Origin: Sphaeroforma sirkka
Taxonomy: Eukaryota; Opisthokonta; Ichthyosporea; Ichthyophonida
DNA length: 25,799 nt
Assembly (NCBI GenBank): GCA_001586965.3
Contig: LUCW03002188.1
Coordinates: forward strand, 150,001 to 175,799
Reading direction: 5' to 3'
The position numbers and the translations under genes were made by a program. Positions 1 through 25,221 of the stretch are shown here, piece by piece (the stretch's first letter is position 1; each line of letters begins with the position of its first letter). The notes beneath the pieces are model-generated. The model did not search any database, was not told the origin of the DNA, and saw only the letters and a program-made list of their open reading frames with translations.

Positions 1-272
1 TATATAGACTAGGTAAATTGGGTGTAGATAACATTTAATTAAATATAACTGGGTGTACGACATAGGATTTCCGTGAACCGAATCGTATCTGCGGCTACTT
101 GGGAATTCAGACCAATCTACCAGCTGCCTTTGTATAGGTATAGTGGTCTGTAATTGCTTAGTTATATATATATGTGGGTGTGGGTGTGGGTGTGGGTGTG
201 GGTGTGGGTGTGTATAATATATTTATATTTATATATATATATATCTACATATGTATATCTATCTACATATAT

Positions 273-312
<40 letters not shown>

Positions 313-356
313 AGTTGTATATTTGTATATTATATATGTGTATATAAATGTATATG

Positions 357-399
<43 letters not shown>

Positions 400-657
400 G
401 TAGTAAAAATCACATTGATACTCTCTGGAAACCCCCGATTGGTTGTTTGCACTATTGAATGTGCTGCCCGTGTGTGCGGAAGTACCCGAGTTCAGTGCTT
501 GCCATAGTTTGCTGGGTCAGTTCTCTATTTGCTACTCACGTAATGAATATATAATACCTACATATACCTATCTCTCTGCTTCATGATATACACGTATTTA
601 TGTGGTATATACCTTTGTCTCTAAACACACCATCACCTCAACACTGAACCCCCTCAG
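1..657 (+). other. Upstream DOCK intron (microsatellites)
   Basis: This stretch ends at the exon 1 acceptor and is taken as intron. It holds a GTGGGT hexanucleotide array (about 174-208) and long TA/TATC tracts (about 212-394). No family-like exon was found in it. Confidence 0.6.
174..394. repeat. (GTGGGT)n and (TA)n microsatellites
   Basis: About five GTGGGT units are followed by interrupted TA-dominated tracts, with TATC, ATGT and pure TA runs. Confidence 0.9.
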
Positions 658-15706
<15,049 letters not shown>

Positions 15707-17182
15707 GAAGATTTATTTGCTTGATATTTTGCCTTTGCACTTATATTTCTACCCACAAAATGCGAATCACCACATTCTCACCAATAATACGTGCGGTACA
15801 GGATGGCAACGCTGCATAATAATTCGCTCTCTGTCCGGACACTCTCCGCCAGTGCAACGATATCGACAAATGGATTAGTATGAAGAATGACGGAAGAAGA
15901 TCCTACTTGGACACAATAAGACGCGACACAGGAACTGTTTCAATTGTATCTTTGCGGCAATCAAAAGTATTGAACTTTATTGTACGGACTCCGATGGTAT
16001 TGAGAAGTGATCATTCTCATTTAAATAGAAAATAGATATGATTTACGAAACAGGAGTGATCAGCTTCCCTCGTAGAAAATCAACCAGACAATTAAATTGA
16101 TAAGACAGAAACATTATCACAGAGCCTTGTGCAACTGCCCTTGCACCTCAGGTAATTCGACAGTGCTGTCTTACAATGGTCCTATTGGCCTTCGTGTCTT
16201 TTGACCCGAAAGTCCCAAACTGATTATCTGGCCTGATTTAACTATTTATCTATCCATTGATGATCTCATAAACAGAAGAATGTTTCAATCTGCTCTGGTG
16301 ACGCTGAATGATTGCTTGTTCCACAACCATGCGCTCCATCGCCTTGATTCGAGAATGCTCTGAGCTACACCCTTACACTTTCGACTTCCTTGCTCAAGAT
16401 TTCACTTGGTATCGGCACGCCTAAAGGTCTTGGACATATTGAGTTCTTAGTCAAATCTACGTGACTGTGTCCGACAAAGTAGGATAGGCAGGCGTTTACT
16501 AGAGGTCAGTCAAAGTCAGTACTTCCGACTATCGGGGTGTAACAATAATTGATGGTAGGGTGCGGCTATGACGCACGCAAACATATGACTGCATTTAGCG
16601 AATGTTCGGCCATAACGCTCGCCGATAGCAACACCTATGGGAGTCCATATAGCCGATCATTGCTCTAAATATAATTAATAGTCATGCGGTAAGTTCTTAG
16701 CACATGTTGGTATTTTGTTAAGGCCATTTCATACATAACAGGTTTAGATGAATACCGCAGATCATCCAATACACCTGGGTGTCTACTGCCACGGAAGTAG
16801 CGCCCACTCGGCTATACACGTACTTAACATACCCACTCACACATGTACATGCACATGGCACTCTCATCTCTATATGCACGTTGCACATCCTTCGCCCGCA
16901 TGTATACAGTTTTCTTTCTCTATCTTCTTTCGAATGTCGGTGACAAGCGATGTAATAGTAGGCGAATCAAATATACATAATATAGATAGTGTATGCAGTA
17001 TCACAAATACATACATGCAAAATATACAGCATCGGCAAAAGTGGCAGCCCCAACTACTACTAATCATACCATAAAAGTGATAGAAATTAAGCGCACGTGT
17101 ATATATCTTGAAGTTGTATCATAATTAAGCGCTTGTTATTATGGACCGATATGATTCGTGGTATGTTTTATTACGACTTAAA
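15707..17182. other. Intergenic region after DOCK
   Basis: I see no recognisable coding sequence, RNA gene or array. Short open frames, such as 108 codons at 16748-17074, have low-complexity His/Thr/Ile-rich content and no family resemblance. Confidence 0.55.
17167..17172 (-). terminator. Candidate polyadenylation signal of the 219-aa ORF
   Basis: AATAAA on the minus strand begins about 10 bases after the TAA stop. Position fits a short 3' UTR; function is inferred. Confidence 0.4.
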
Positions 17183-17842
17183 TTAACAAGTCTGGCTAGA
17201 ACAATACTCCTGCAATATCATAACGATGGCGTTAGTCATATCTCGCCTGTGGTCTGGAGATGCTCGATTGATGTGCTTATTTACATACTGCAAAGAGTGT
17301 TCATGGATTACCATCTCGCAGAGTTTGAACCTCATAAGCTCGGTATAAAGATCCATCAATGACGACACCTGTTCCAGAAGCATCGGAGACCGGTCATACA
17401 CATCCTTTGAGTATGTTTCGCCCTCCGTACATATTGTCTCAGAAAAGGTTACTTTGAGGCTGACGCGAGTTATTCTTGGCAGCTCCGGCAGTTTTGACCA
17501 TTTTCGCTTTGTTTGCAAGGCGTTCGATGAGGCATGCGATTGTGTGCTGAGTTTGGGCGGCAAAGAGCACGCGCGGACGGCTTGAGAGTGGTCAGCCACT
17601 ATCTCACTCGTAACAACGAGGTAGTTTGGGGTTAGTTTTCGGCTAGTTGTATTGGTTAGATCTTCAAGTTGTTGTGCACGTATAGTGTTGTCGACAGAGT
17701 TTTTTACCTCTGGCTGTGAAGTGCAGTTCTCATCAGCGGCAAGATATCGGTCAATGATGGTTGTATTAATTATCCTCGCCGACGGTACATTATATCGGTA
17801 TGACAGTTTCATTCGCCTAATTATTTTCTTCAGCAATCCCAT
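17183..17842 (-). CDS. Hypothetical protein, 219 aa, single exon
   Basis: This is the longest uninterrupted frame in the window. The ATG at 17842-17840 has a favourable context (A at -3, G at +4). The stop is TAA at 17185-17183, with AATAAA on the same strand about 10 bases beyond it (17172-17167). The protein begins MGLLKKIIRRMKL, a basic amphipathic N-terminus, has a Ser/Thr/Asn-rich middle, and ends in a region with predicted helices (LLEQVSSLMDLYTELMRFKL). There is no signal peptide, transmembrane segment or known motif. It lies antisense to and downstream of the DOCK gene. I cannot assign a function. It could be a lineage-specific gene or, less likely, a chance frame. Confidence 0.55.
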   Translation of the reverse strand: MGLLKKIIRRMKLSYRYNVPSARIINTTIIDRYLAADENCTSQPEVKNSVDNTIRAQQLEDLTNTTSRKLTPNYLVVTSEIVADHSQAVRACSLPPKLSTQSHASSNALQTKRKWSKLPELPRITRVSLKVTFSETICTEGETYSKDVYDRSPMLLEQVSSLMDLYTELMRFKLCEMVIHEHSLQYVNKHINRASPDHRRDMTNAIVMILQEYCSSQTC

Positions 17843-17863
17843 TGTGTTGTGCCCGCTCGTTTT

Positions 17864-17870
17864 TTTTATA
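17864..17870 (-). promoter_or_regulatory. TATA-like box upstream of the 219-aa ORF
   Basis: TATAAAA on the minus strand lies about 21 bases upstream of the ATG. This is closer than a classical TATA box with a 5' UTR would allow, so it may be chance in AT-rich DNA. Confidence 0.25.
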
Positions 17871-19130
17871 AGTCTAATAAAGTTCTTGTGTGGATAAATT
17901 TTTGTGTGGCTATGATATATATAGGATTTTAGGTGTGTGTGTGTGTAAACGGATAGCTGTAAATACTTTAAAAGTATGTATATTTAAAAAACAAAACAAA
18001 ACTGGAAAAGCCAACAATCTCGTTTTCTGGTATTTTTATAAAACATGCGAGAAGCTTCTCTATATATTTAAAGAGTCAAGACACTAATGAGAGAGAGAGA
18101 GACATATTTAGCTGTATATATTTGAGAAGGTTGTGTAAATATTTACAATTGTACATATGCTGTTTACTACTATTTTAGTAGAGGGTGTGGGCAGGTGAGT
18201 GATTTTTTTCTTTTTTTAAAAAATCATCTACAACTGATTTGATAGTATAAACTACGGCTCTGCGCGAGGAATACCAAAGAGGGGTATGGGTTCGAATAAT
18301 TTCGAAGCCGGAAACTCAAACAAGCGCTTATCGAACTGTCTTATTTTATCTCCCACCTTAAGTTATTTTTACTTTTTTTTATACATCCTCCCACCACGAG
18401 TCCAAGGACTCCAAGGGCCAGGTGGCCAGGACGCAGGGCTCCCACCGAGTTCAACGTCGACCCACGTCTCACGTCACACGCGCGCGAGAGAGAGTCCACG
18501 ACCAATGGTCAACGGACAGGAGTCACAGGACCGAGGACTTTTTTTTTTTATAGAAACAAATAGAAAAAGTTAAGCACTTCCAATAATCAATACAAATTTC
18601 AACAAGGTCACAGGCCCACAGAGTGAGAGACTGAGAGCACAGACTACGGAGTCACGCATTTGCCCGCACCATAGTCCGGGTCCCAGCCTCCCAGCAGGGG
18701 AGGAGTCCCAGCTGCCTCATAGAGTCAAACTCTCTAGTCTCTGCTAGCTTCCTAGAGAGTCTAACTCTCTCACTCTACTCTGGAGAGAGAGAGATACTAC
18801 TACCTGGCCTACCATGTCATTATTACGAAAAAAAATTAAGTAAAATATTGCCGTAATTTTTGTAAGAAATACGTATTAAGGCACATTCCTGAATTTGAAA
18901 ATTTAAGATTTATGCATGGTGAGCAAATTGAGAATTGGGAATTATGAAGTATGCAGCGCAATTTTGGGCCATTAAGAAATATTCTATTTCTTAATTAAGA
19001 AAGAAGGATTAAGGCAGGTTATAGACTTATTAAGAATCGTGTATGATATCTTTTTAAAAAAATTAAGAATTATTAATAATCATGTATACCGATATCTGAA
19101 GAAATTTTAAGAACCGGTACTTATTTTATA
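17871..19130. other. Intergenic region with a GC-rich, purine/pyrimidine-skewed island
   Basis: AT-rich DNA encloses a compositional island at about 18390-18810. The island is rich in GAGAG, GAGTC and CCAGG words, with near-palindromic copies of AGAGTCAAACTCTCT (18721-18735 and 18756-18770). A tRNA-like B-box motif, GGGTTCGAAT, lies at 18288-18297 without a convincing cloverleaf. No gene is recognised. Confidence 0.45.
18987..19002. repeat. Perfect 16-bp palindrome TTTCTTAATTAAGAAA
   Basis: This is one member of a TTAAGAA-rich motif family. Related palindromes are at 20298-20310, 20368-20380 and 20460-20473. Confidence 0.9.
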
Positions 19131-19132
19131 GT

Positions 19133-19198
19133 TGCAATACGACATCGTATTTGAACCGATTGGAATCCCTACCGGTTCAAATACAATGTCGCACCGCA
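19133..19198. repeat. Hairpin, 26-bp arms, 14-base loop
   Basis: The left arm (19133-19158) and right arm (19173-19198) match at 22 of 26 positions, and all four differences are transitions. The inner 12 bp, GTATTTGAACCG, are perfect. Confidence 0.92.
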
Positions 19199-19230
19199 TT
19201 TATAGAACAATGGCAATGGCCACTATGGAG

Positions 19231-19234
<4 letters not shown>

Positions 19235-19266
<32 letters not shown>
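19235..19266. repeat. (TA)n microsatellite
   Basis: About 16 TA units. Confidence 0.95.
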
Positions 19267-19269
<3 letters not shown>

Positions 19270-19310
19270 CATGCATACTCACATACCTAAATAGATGCAT
19301 TAATGTCAAT

Positions 19311-19363
19311 CTACCTTTTTACTGAAAAGGTAGTACTATGATCAACCTTTTGACAAAAGGTTG
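19311..19363. repeat. Twin hairpins CTACCTTTT / CAACCTTTT
   Basis: CTACCTTTT pairs with AAAAGGTAG (19311-19333), and CAACCTTTT pairs with AAAAGGTTG (19343-19363). A relative lies at 19691-19711. Confidence 0.92.
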
Positions 19364-19690
19364 CAACTACACTTTATCTGAAATATGCTACAGCAGGATT
19401 ATAACCCTATTATTCATCCCCTAAGTTCGTGTGTATGCCGTACTATATGTATATAGTATGTGTGCTCATCAATAGCTATTTCAAAGGAGTGAAAGTGACG
19501 ATTCAAGATATCTTTCTGTCCTGACAAAAGTGTGCTATAATGCTTTATGGACCCTAACCCCGTCTTTTGGTTGAAATCGTTCTAAATTGATTTACATACG
19601 TCAAATTGGGTCCAAATCGTACATAAAGGTCCGATATACATAGCTGATCACATCATGTCTATATTCGCGAAAAGGTGTGATTCCAACGAT

Positions 19691-19711
19691 CAACCTTTTG
19701 GAAAAAGGTAG
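19691..19711. repeat. Third CAACCTTTT...AAAAGGTAG hairpin
   Basis: Related to the twin hairpins at 19311-19363, including the flanking ACTATGATC word. Arms pair with one mismatch. Confidence 0.85.
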
Positions 19712-19820
19712 CACTATGATCTACCAATTATTTGTTTGGTCGATACTTACTACTATATTCTAAAAAAAAAATTTGTATCATGTTATATTTACCTGCCATC
19801 AATCCATCATCACAATCCTG

Positions 19821-20022
19821 AATTCACACATGTTCACTTCTATCACTGGTTCATGTTCACAGTTTATAAATCACGAATAAAAAACATAAGCAAAAGATAT
19901 AATGTTATTAGAATGACAGATGTTTGCACTATTTTAAGATCGCAATTCCACACATGTTCATTTCAATCACTGTTTCATGTTCACGTTTATAAATCACGAT
20001 AATAGAATGCCAGGTGTTTGCA
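19821..20022. repeat. Imperfect direct repeat, ~123-base period
   Basis: Copies at about 19821-19931 and 19944-20022 share AATTC(C)ACACATGTTCA, TTTATAAATCACGA and AGAATG(A/C)CAG(A/G)TGTTTGCAC. The second copy lacks about 30 bases. Confidence 0.9.
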
Positions 20023-20904
20023 CATTTCGTCCACTGGCCATGCTATAATCTTGTCCTACTTGTTCGTTGTGAATAGTTATTGATGATTTATACTGAGCAC
20101 AGCTTTGAAGTTGTGGTCTGTTAAAGTTGTGTATTTTAGTATGTATTTAATTATTTATTCGTAGTGGTAAGATCTTCATCACATGTGTGTAGTCGTGTAC
20201 ACAAGCGCCAAATAATATTTTTTTAAGAAATATGAATGTTATTTCACTTAATATGTCGTTCATTATTAAGAAATTATCTTGAAAACAAAAAAATTGGCTT
20301 AATTAAGAAAAGTACGCATGAGGAATTTATTATTAAGTACCACCGCTTTGACACGATTAGTATCTTATTCTTAATTAATTATCACGTAGCGAAAAAAATG
20401 GGTTAAAGTTTTGGATTCTGCCGATTTTGGGTAAAGGATTATTAGGAATTAGGTTCAGATTCTTAATTAAGAAAAAAAAAGAATCATGTGCTTTCCCAAA
20501 ATGCAATAAGAAAACGTACAGATCGTTACATAATAATGACATGGTAGCTCAGGCCAGGACCGCCCTGGGGCTGGGGCGGGCAATAACCTCAAGCAGTTTA
20601 CTGTATGAATATTTTCTGACTGAACAGAAATAAGAAAAATAGGCTCGGTGCATATATATTTTTAAAAACAAATACCAAGAATATCCAGAATATTCAATAT
20701 AGCCTATTTTTTGTACAAATATGTGCAAACCTCAAATGTAAAATTAAGAATATTAGCTCTGTTTATACAAATTTTACGTTAAAAAACTTGATTCTCAAAA
20801 ATTTGGATCGACGGGGGGTTTTTTTGTTTGATATTTTGTTAGGCCTGGCCAGATCCTCAAAAGTTTTACGTTTTTTTATAAAGCATGTTTTTCCAATAAA
20901 GTAG
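20023..20904. other. AT-rich intergenic region with TTCTTAATTAAGAA palindromes
   Basis: This stretch is AT-rich with three of the four TTAATTAAGAA palindromes and one short GC-rich hairpin-prone patch (20550-20580). No gene is recognised. Confidence 0.5.
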
Positions 20905-22290
20905 AACCCAAGTCGAAGCTTTGATCAACGAGTTGGTTCCGCCTATGATACTTCCGATCCAGGCCAGCCAACACATACCGAATTCATCGGTGGCCCGGTG
21001 CGGCATTGGCTCACCCCATCCTCGCTCTTCGACCGGATTATGACGGATAGCCTGGTCCTTCTCGGTATTTCGTACTCTACAGTAAACCATTCCGCGGCAC
21101 TACAGGGCGCAGACCCGATCCGTACCACAGAGGTGGGTACTCTACTTAGTAGGTCAGCAAGCGAATATATGGAACATTCGATAGTAACAGTGTTTTGTCA
21201 ACACCGGCCCAAATTGACTCACCGCATATCTTCCATTGTCTACTCACTTGGCCCAAGCTTCAAACGGGAATTTACTGACCACTTCTTCCCATCAATCTTT
21301 CCTAAACCACTACAGCGACTATGAGAACAATACCATATGTTCATACATTGTAACATACATACTTGTCATTTTTGAAATAAACATATTATCCCTATAGAAA
21401 ATATTTTCTCCATAAATGGAACTGTCTAGGTCTTGCTATGAGCCGATGTCTTTAACCCCTTTTTTTAGTTGCTTGGAAACGCTGATAGCGAAGCAAGTAC
21501 CTCACCAAAATACTTGTCTTGAAGGTATGATGCTTATAAGCAACTTAAGAGGCTGGATCATACCGAAGGTAATCCCGTTCTCAGTGGTACCGCTAATAAA
21601 GTCGCACGGAGTCTGAACGACAATATTAGAGCCCATTGGGATTGATTATATCGTTAAATGTTCAGTGATGAAGGATCCGAAGAATAATACTTGGCAACCG
21701 TGGGAAAGGAATGGCTATCGTGAGAGTCTGAATGCAGGTGTTGGGGGGATATGGTTAGCTAAGAGAGAATATGACGCCCAGTAGAGTCTCAATCTTAAGT
21801 TAAACGAGCGATTACTTCCAAAGATACGAGCCGATATACAAGCCGAGGATAGCGAATCCCTATCCGATTGACGCTACGAGTCAGATGCTTTTTATTTTGA
21901 AAGGAAGGTTTTCAAATAGGGCGAACTTTTCCGAAGAGTCCCTTAGATCCTGCAGAGTGGTTGAGTGCAAATGGTGCTGGACCTGTGCCGAAGATCTTCA
22001 ATTACCTGAAGAGAGAGAAAATTTGTCCACAACAGGAAATTTGATGGTATAAGAACGACACTGGCAGATGTACCAAGACTTGTGTAAATAACACAAAGCA
22101 TGTCTGAAAGATATTAGCAAGGAACAATATAAAATTATTGCAGAGTGTGGCTATACTGGATCATTGCAGACTGAGAGTAGTAAACAATAGAGATTTGAGA
22201 GAGAGCAGAAAAAGGACTCTCCAATGGCCAAAGGGTTTATACTATCATATTCGCAAAGAAAACGCTTCATTTTTAAAAATATCTGTAATA
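20905..22290 (+). pseudogene. Possible decayed coding region of unknown family
   Basis: The first segment is open for 139 codons (20905-21324), ending HFFPSIFPKPLQRL. After it, long coding-like stretches alternate between frames with stops. Examples are KQLKRLDHTEGNPVLSGTAN (about 21542-21601), SVMKDPKNNTWQPWERNGYR (about 21662-21721) and DPAEWLSANGAGPVPKIFNY (about 21948-22007). The composition is more GC-balanced than the surrounding AT-rich DNA. I do not recognise a family and cannot tell a dead gene from a mobile-element relic or from chance. Confidence 0.3.
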
Positions 22291-23233
22291 AAATGGTAAC
22301 AATGGTTGCAGACAAAGTATAGAGAGTACATACCAACACAAGGTTTAACTCCACTGCCTGCGCCCTGCAGGGCCAGGGCCTCACTCCCCAAGACTGTGGG
22401 GTTGTGGGTTTAAGAGTCTCATACTCTCATTTTTCAACGATCTCATTCGCCATGCATATCACTCAGTATCCGTCCGTGCGGTCTTGCACTCGGGCTCCGA
22501 ATGCTCATTTGTTTTTTATAAGGTGGCCTGTTTTTAGGTCGGGAATGGGGTTTTTTTCCAAACAAATGTCCCTACTTTTTTTACTTTTTCTGTGATTTCT
22601 CATTTCACCCTCACAACAAGGCATCAACAATCGAAAGTGTTTTTTTAAGAAACCTGTCCATAAAATGAGTACAATATACTGATAAAGAATGCATTTTTTG
22701 AAAAAAAGAGGTCTATGGCTCTATGCCTCTATGTCCTATGGGCTATGGTATAAAATATAAATTTGAAAATTTAAATAAAACTTTACATTTATTAACTTAT
22801 CTCTCTCACCCCTATTCTGCTACCAATTAAATACAGATATTTTGTGTACTCATTACCCCGTGAACAGCAAAAAAAATACCACATGCTATTCGTTCTGGTG
22901 ATCAAAAAACAAAACAAGACAAACACTAAATGATAAATCGATCATTTATTTTTTTAAAGAGTATAATTTTGTATTTGCAATTTTTTTTATCCCGAATACC
23001 GGCTGGTTGACCAGAGAGACTTATATCAGTACACACTACACAGTACGAAGTCTTACGAAGTTGGTATTTATTGACTATTGCAGTACCTGAGACTGAGAGT
23101 CTGAGACTCTGCGTGTCTGCACTGTCTGCAGTGAGTGAGTAAAGTGTTGAATTTAGGAGGCTATGGGTGAAGAATTTTATTTCAGTTGTCAGTTGTATCA
23201 AATAAAAAACAAAGAATATTGTATATACTTATT

Positions 23234-23288
23234 CATAGCCTTCTAATTTCTAAATTGATTAAAAAAAATTCTAATTTAGAAGGCTATG
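23234..23288. repeat. Hairpin with 13-bp perfect arms (CATAGCCTTCTAA)
   Basis: Arms at 23234-23246 and 23276-23288 are perfect inverted copies. A third, one-mismatch copy in the right-arm orientation is at 23153-23165. Confidence 0.93.
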
Positions 23289-23440
23289 CAATTATACACC
23301 TCCGGCACCCATCTGAATAATGAATATTAATAAAAAAATCCCATCTCTACTATTTTAAAAAATATATAGTCAACAAGAGTAGAAAACAAAATGTTGCTTC
23401 TCTTTTTTTTTTTAGGTGATTTTATGTTTTTGATAAGATA

Positions 23441-24212
23441 CATATTTACCCTTTTGAAATGTCTAGTTTTCTCCAGGCTTTGATTTTATTTATTTATTTT
23501 TTTAAAAATACTGTTCTTTTAGCATAGCCTAAAATATGTACTAATATTGAACATTATTTCTTTTTTTTACAAAACAAAAAACAATTTGTGGATTGTCGAT
23601 AACTATTAGGTTGTCGACAACCCGACAATAACCGACAGTCCGACAAATGCATGTGTAAGGCGGTTCGGATGTGCTACTTTGTTTCGGGGTTTATTTTTAA
23701 ATTAAAATACAAAGAAGGGGGCCAGGGGGGGGGATAACAAATTACAATATTGACATTGAACCCTAGTGTTGCCCTAGTTTGTGGTATATTCTCAAACCCT
23801 AAGATTGTTGTAATTGAAAAATAATATTGTTTGATATTTACAATGTGCTTAGAACTGTAGCTACTGTAGTATAGGTTCAGAGAGCTCGATTTATTTTCAA
23901 ATCGTTTACGACATCAGATATTCCAGTTCGACATTACTTTGAACGTACATAGTCGTTTTTTTAAAAATTGTATTACGAGCATGACAGACAGAAATCCTTT
24001 GCTGAAAGTTGCAAGACTGAGAGAGGGCTATGTAAATATGGCTGAAATCTTAAGTGTTGTGTATGGGCGTTTTAATTTTTGGCCACCACAGTCACAGACA
24101 GAACACAAAACCAGAGATATCAGACACAAACAAGATCGGTGTCACGGTGATATAAATGTCAAATAGGCATATTTAGCCCTTTGAAATGTTCAATTTTCAG
24201 AAAGCTTTGGAT
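23441..24212. repeat. Dispersed ~44-base direct repeat
   Basis: Copies at 23441-23484 and 24168-24212 share CATATTTA, CTTTTGAAATGT or CCTTTGAAATGT, and GCTTTG, at roughly 80 percent identity by eye. Confidence 0.7.
23609..23622. repeat. Perfect 14-bp palindrome GGTTGTCGACAACC
   Basis: It lies among further GTCGA and CCGACA words (23591-23646), giving a dense cluster of related half-sites. Confidence 0.9.
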
Positions 24213-24255
24213 GAGGGACTCTAAACGCTCACGCTTTGAGTACATAGTAAAAGTA

Positions 24256-24855
24256 CAGTGGGTCCTCGCAACCTGACCCTGGCTGTCACAGAAACACAAT
24301 GAGACAATTATCGAGCGAACATCTCTATCGGAGATCTGATTGGCCGAGAGGTTCTCTGCCGATCCGACCTTATATTAGGTACATATGTACCTTTTTTTTC
24401 TCCTTGTTACTACAGACTTGAAACACACCAAATTTGTACCTATTATAATGAGGATTCGTGTGGTCCTATCGACGTCTAATAACTCTTTATACTTGCGTTT
24501 AGTTGCGCTAGTCATGGTTGCAAGCTTGTAGCTTCGTGCAGATTAAAATCTGTGTGCCTCTATTTGTGAAATTATGAAATACCGAGTACTTTTGTGATAA
24601 AGAAAGTAGAAACCAAACGTCTGTGTTGCTATGACTGCGTGCCTATAAAGTATATGATAGAAATAGGAGAGCGTGTAAATGATATCGAGCGTGTAATATT
24701 GTTTTCATACCAATTGGAATAATCTTTTGCAGAGAACACTAAATGTATATTAGCCGTTTAAAATACTACATACACATAAAAAAAAAACATGGTCCGAATG
24801 AAAAGGCACATATATCGAAGTGGATAACTAAAAAAGTGGACAGGTTGCGAGAACC
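24256..24855. mobile_element. MITE-like element with inverted termini
   Basis: The left end, TA|CAGTGGGTCCTCGCAACC, begins at 24254. Its 18-base core (24261-24278) matches the reverse complement of 24838-24855 at 16 of 18 positions. The roughly 600 bases between carry no meaningful ORF. A TA target and CAGT-CCTCG start resemble pogo/Tigger-type Tc1-mariner ends (family knowledge). The right end has lost the outer CAGTG, so the element is probably old. Confidence 0.6.
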
Positions 24856-25029
24856 GATTACAAGTTAAAGCTACGCTTTAGCTACGCTTTCAGTGATAAT
24901 AATTTTGAACTATGAGATCGCATACACGTTCATAGTATTTCATATATACGAAGCAAGACATGTATATGTTACATCTATAAGTTGATGTGTATTTTAAGTA
25001 TTCAAAAAAAACACATATTTTAACAAACA

Positions 25030-25221
25030 ATGTCGAAGACGTACGCTATCATCGGTACAGGCGGTGTGGGTGGGTTCTACGGCGCACAACTGGCACGCAT
25101 AGGACGTACAGTGCGCTTTCTATTCCGAAGTGACTATGAGCATGTGCGTGAGCAAGGGTTGAGAGTTAATTCAGTACTTGGAGGTTTTTTCAATAGACAG
25201 CATAAAGATCAACGCGTTCCG
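25030..25221 (+). CDS. panE: 2-dehydropantoate 2-reductase (PanE/ApbA) family, first exon
   Basis: The start ATG sits in a good context (AACAATGTC). The translation opens MSKTYAIIGTGGVGGFYGAQ, a Rossmann fold with the GxGxxG NADP-binding loop. FLFRSDYEHVREQGLRV follows, where the Arg lies at the position that contacts the NADPH 2'-phosphate in this family. Enzymes of this family reduce 2-dehydropantoate to pantoate for coenzyme A synthesis; this subgroup may act on other substrates. The strongest likeness I recall is to cyanobacterial and proteobacterial members with YAIIGTGALGGFYGARL and SDYEHVRQHGL. The exon likely ends at CCG|GTCAGT (25221) or CGG|GTGATA (25236); the rest lies past the window. 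The last ~20 residues fit the family poorly. Confidence 0.82.

Larger units (their letters stand above)
22291..24240. other. AT-rich intergenic region with hairpins and direct repeats
   Basis: No gene is recognised. Visible structures are CCCCAAGACTGTGGGG (22388-22403), the inverted AGAAGGCTATG repeats, the GGTTGTCGACAACC palindrome and a dispersed ~44-base direct repeat, all listed separately. Confidence 0.5.

Noticed and set aside
66..131. Possible extra DOCK exon between CATAG and GTATAG, open for 22 codons in phase 0 with exon 1.
   Set aside because: The translation does not resemble the DOCK segment expected just before FEYRG; splice sites are weak.
20533..20590. A-box-like TAGCTCAGGCCAGG near a GC-rich patch, considered as a tRNA.
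   Set aside because: No T-arm/B box or acceptor stem can be folded.
22370..22430. GTGGGTTTAAGAGTCTC, considered as a tRNA T-arm.
   Set aside because: No matching D-arm, anticodon stem or acceptor stem.
23939..24166. 75-codon open frame considered as a transposase fragment.
   Set aside because: No family motif and no conserved acidic triad; length is within chance expectation.
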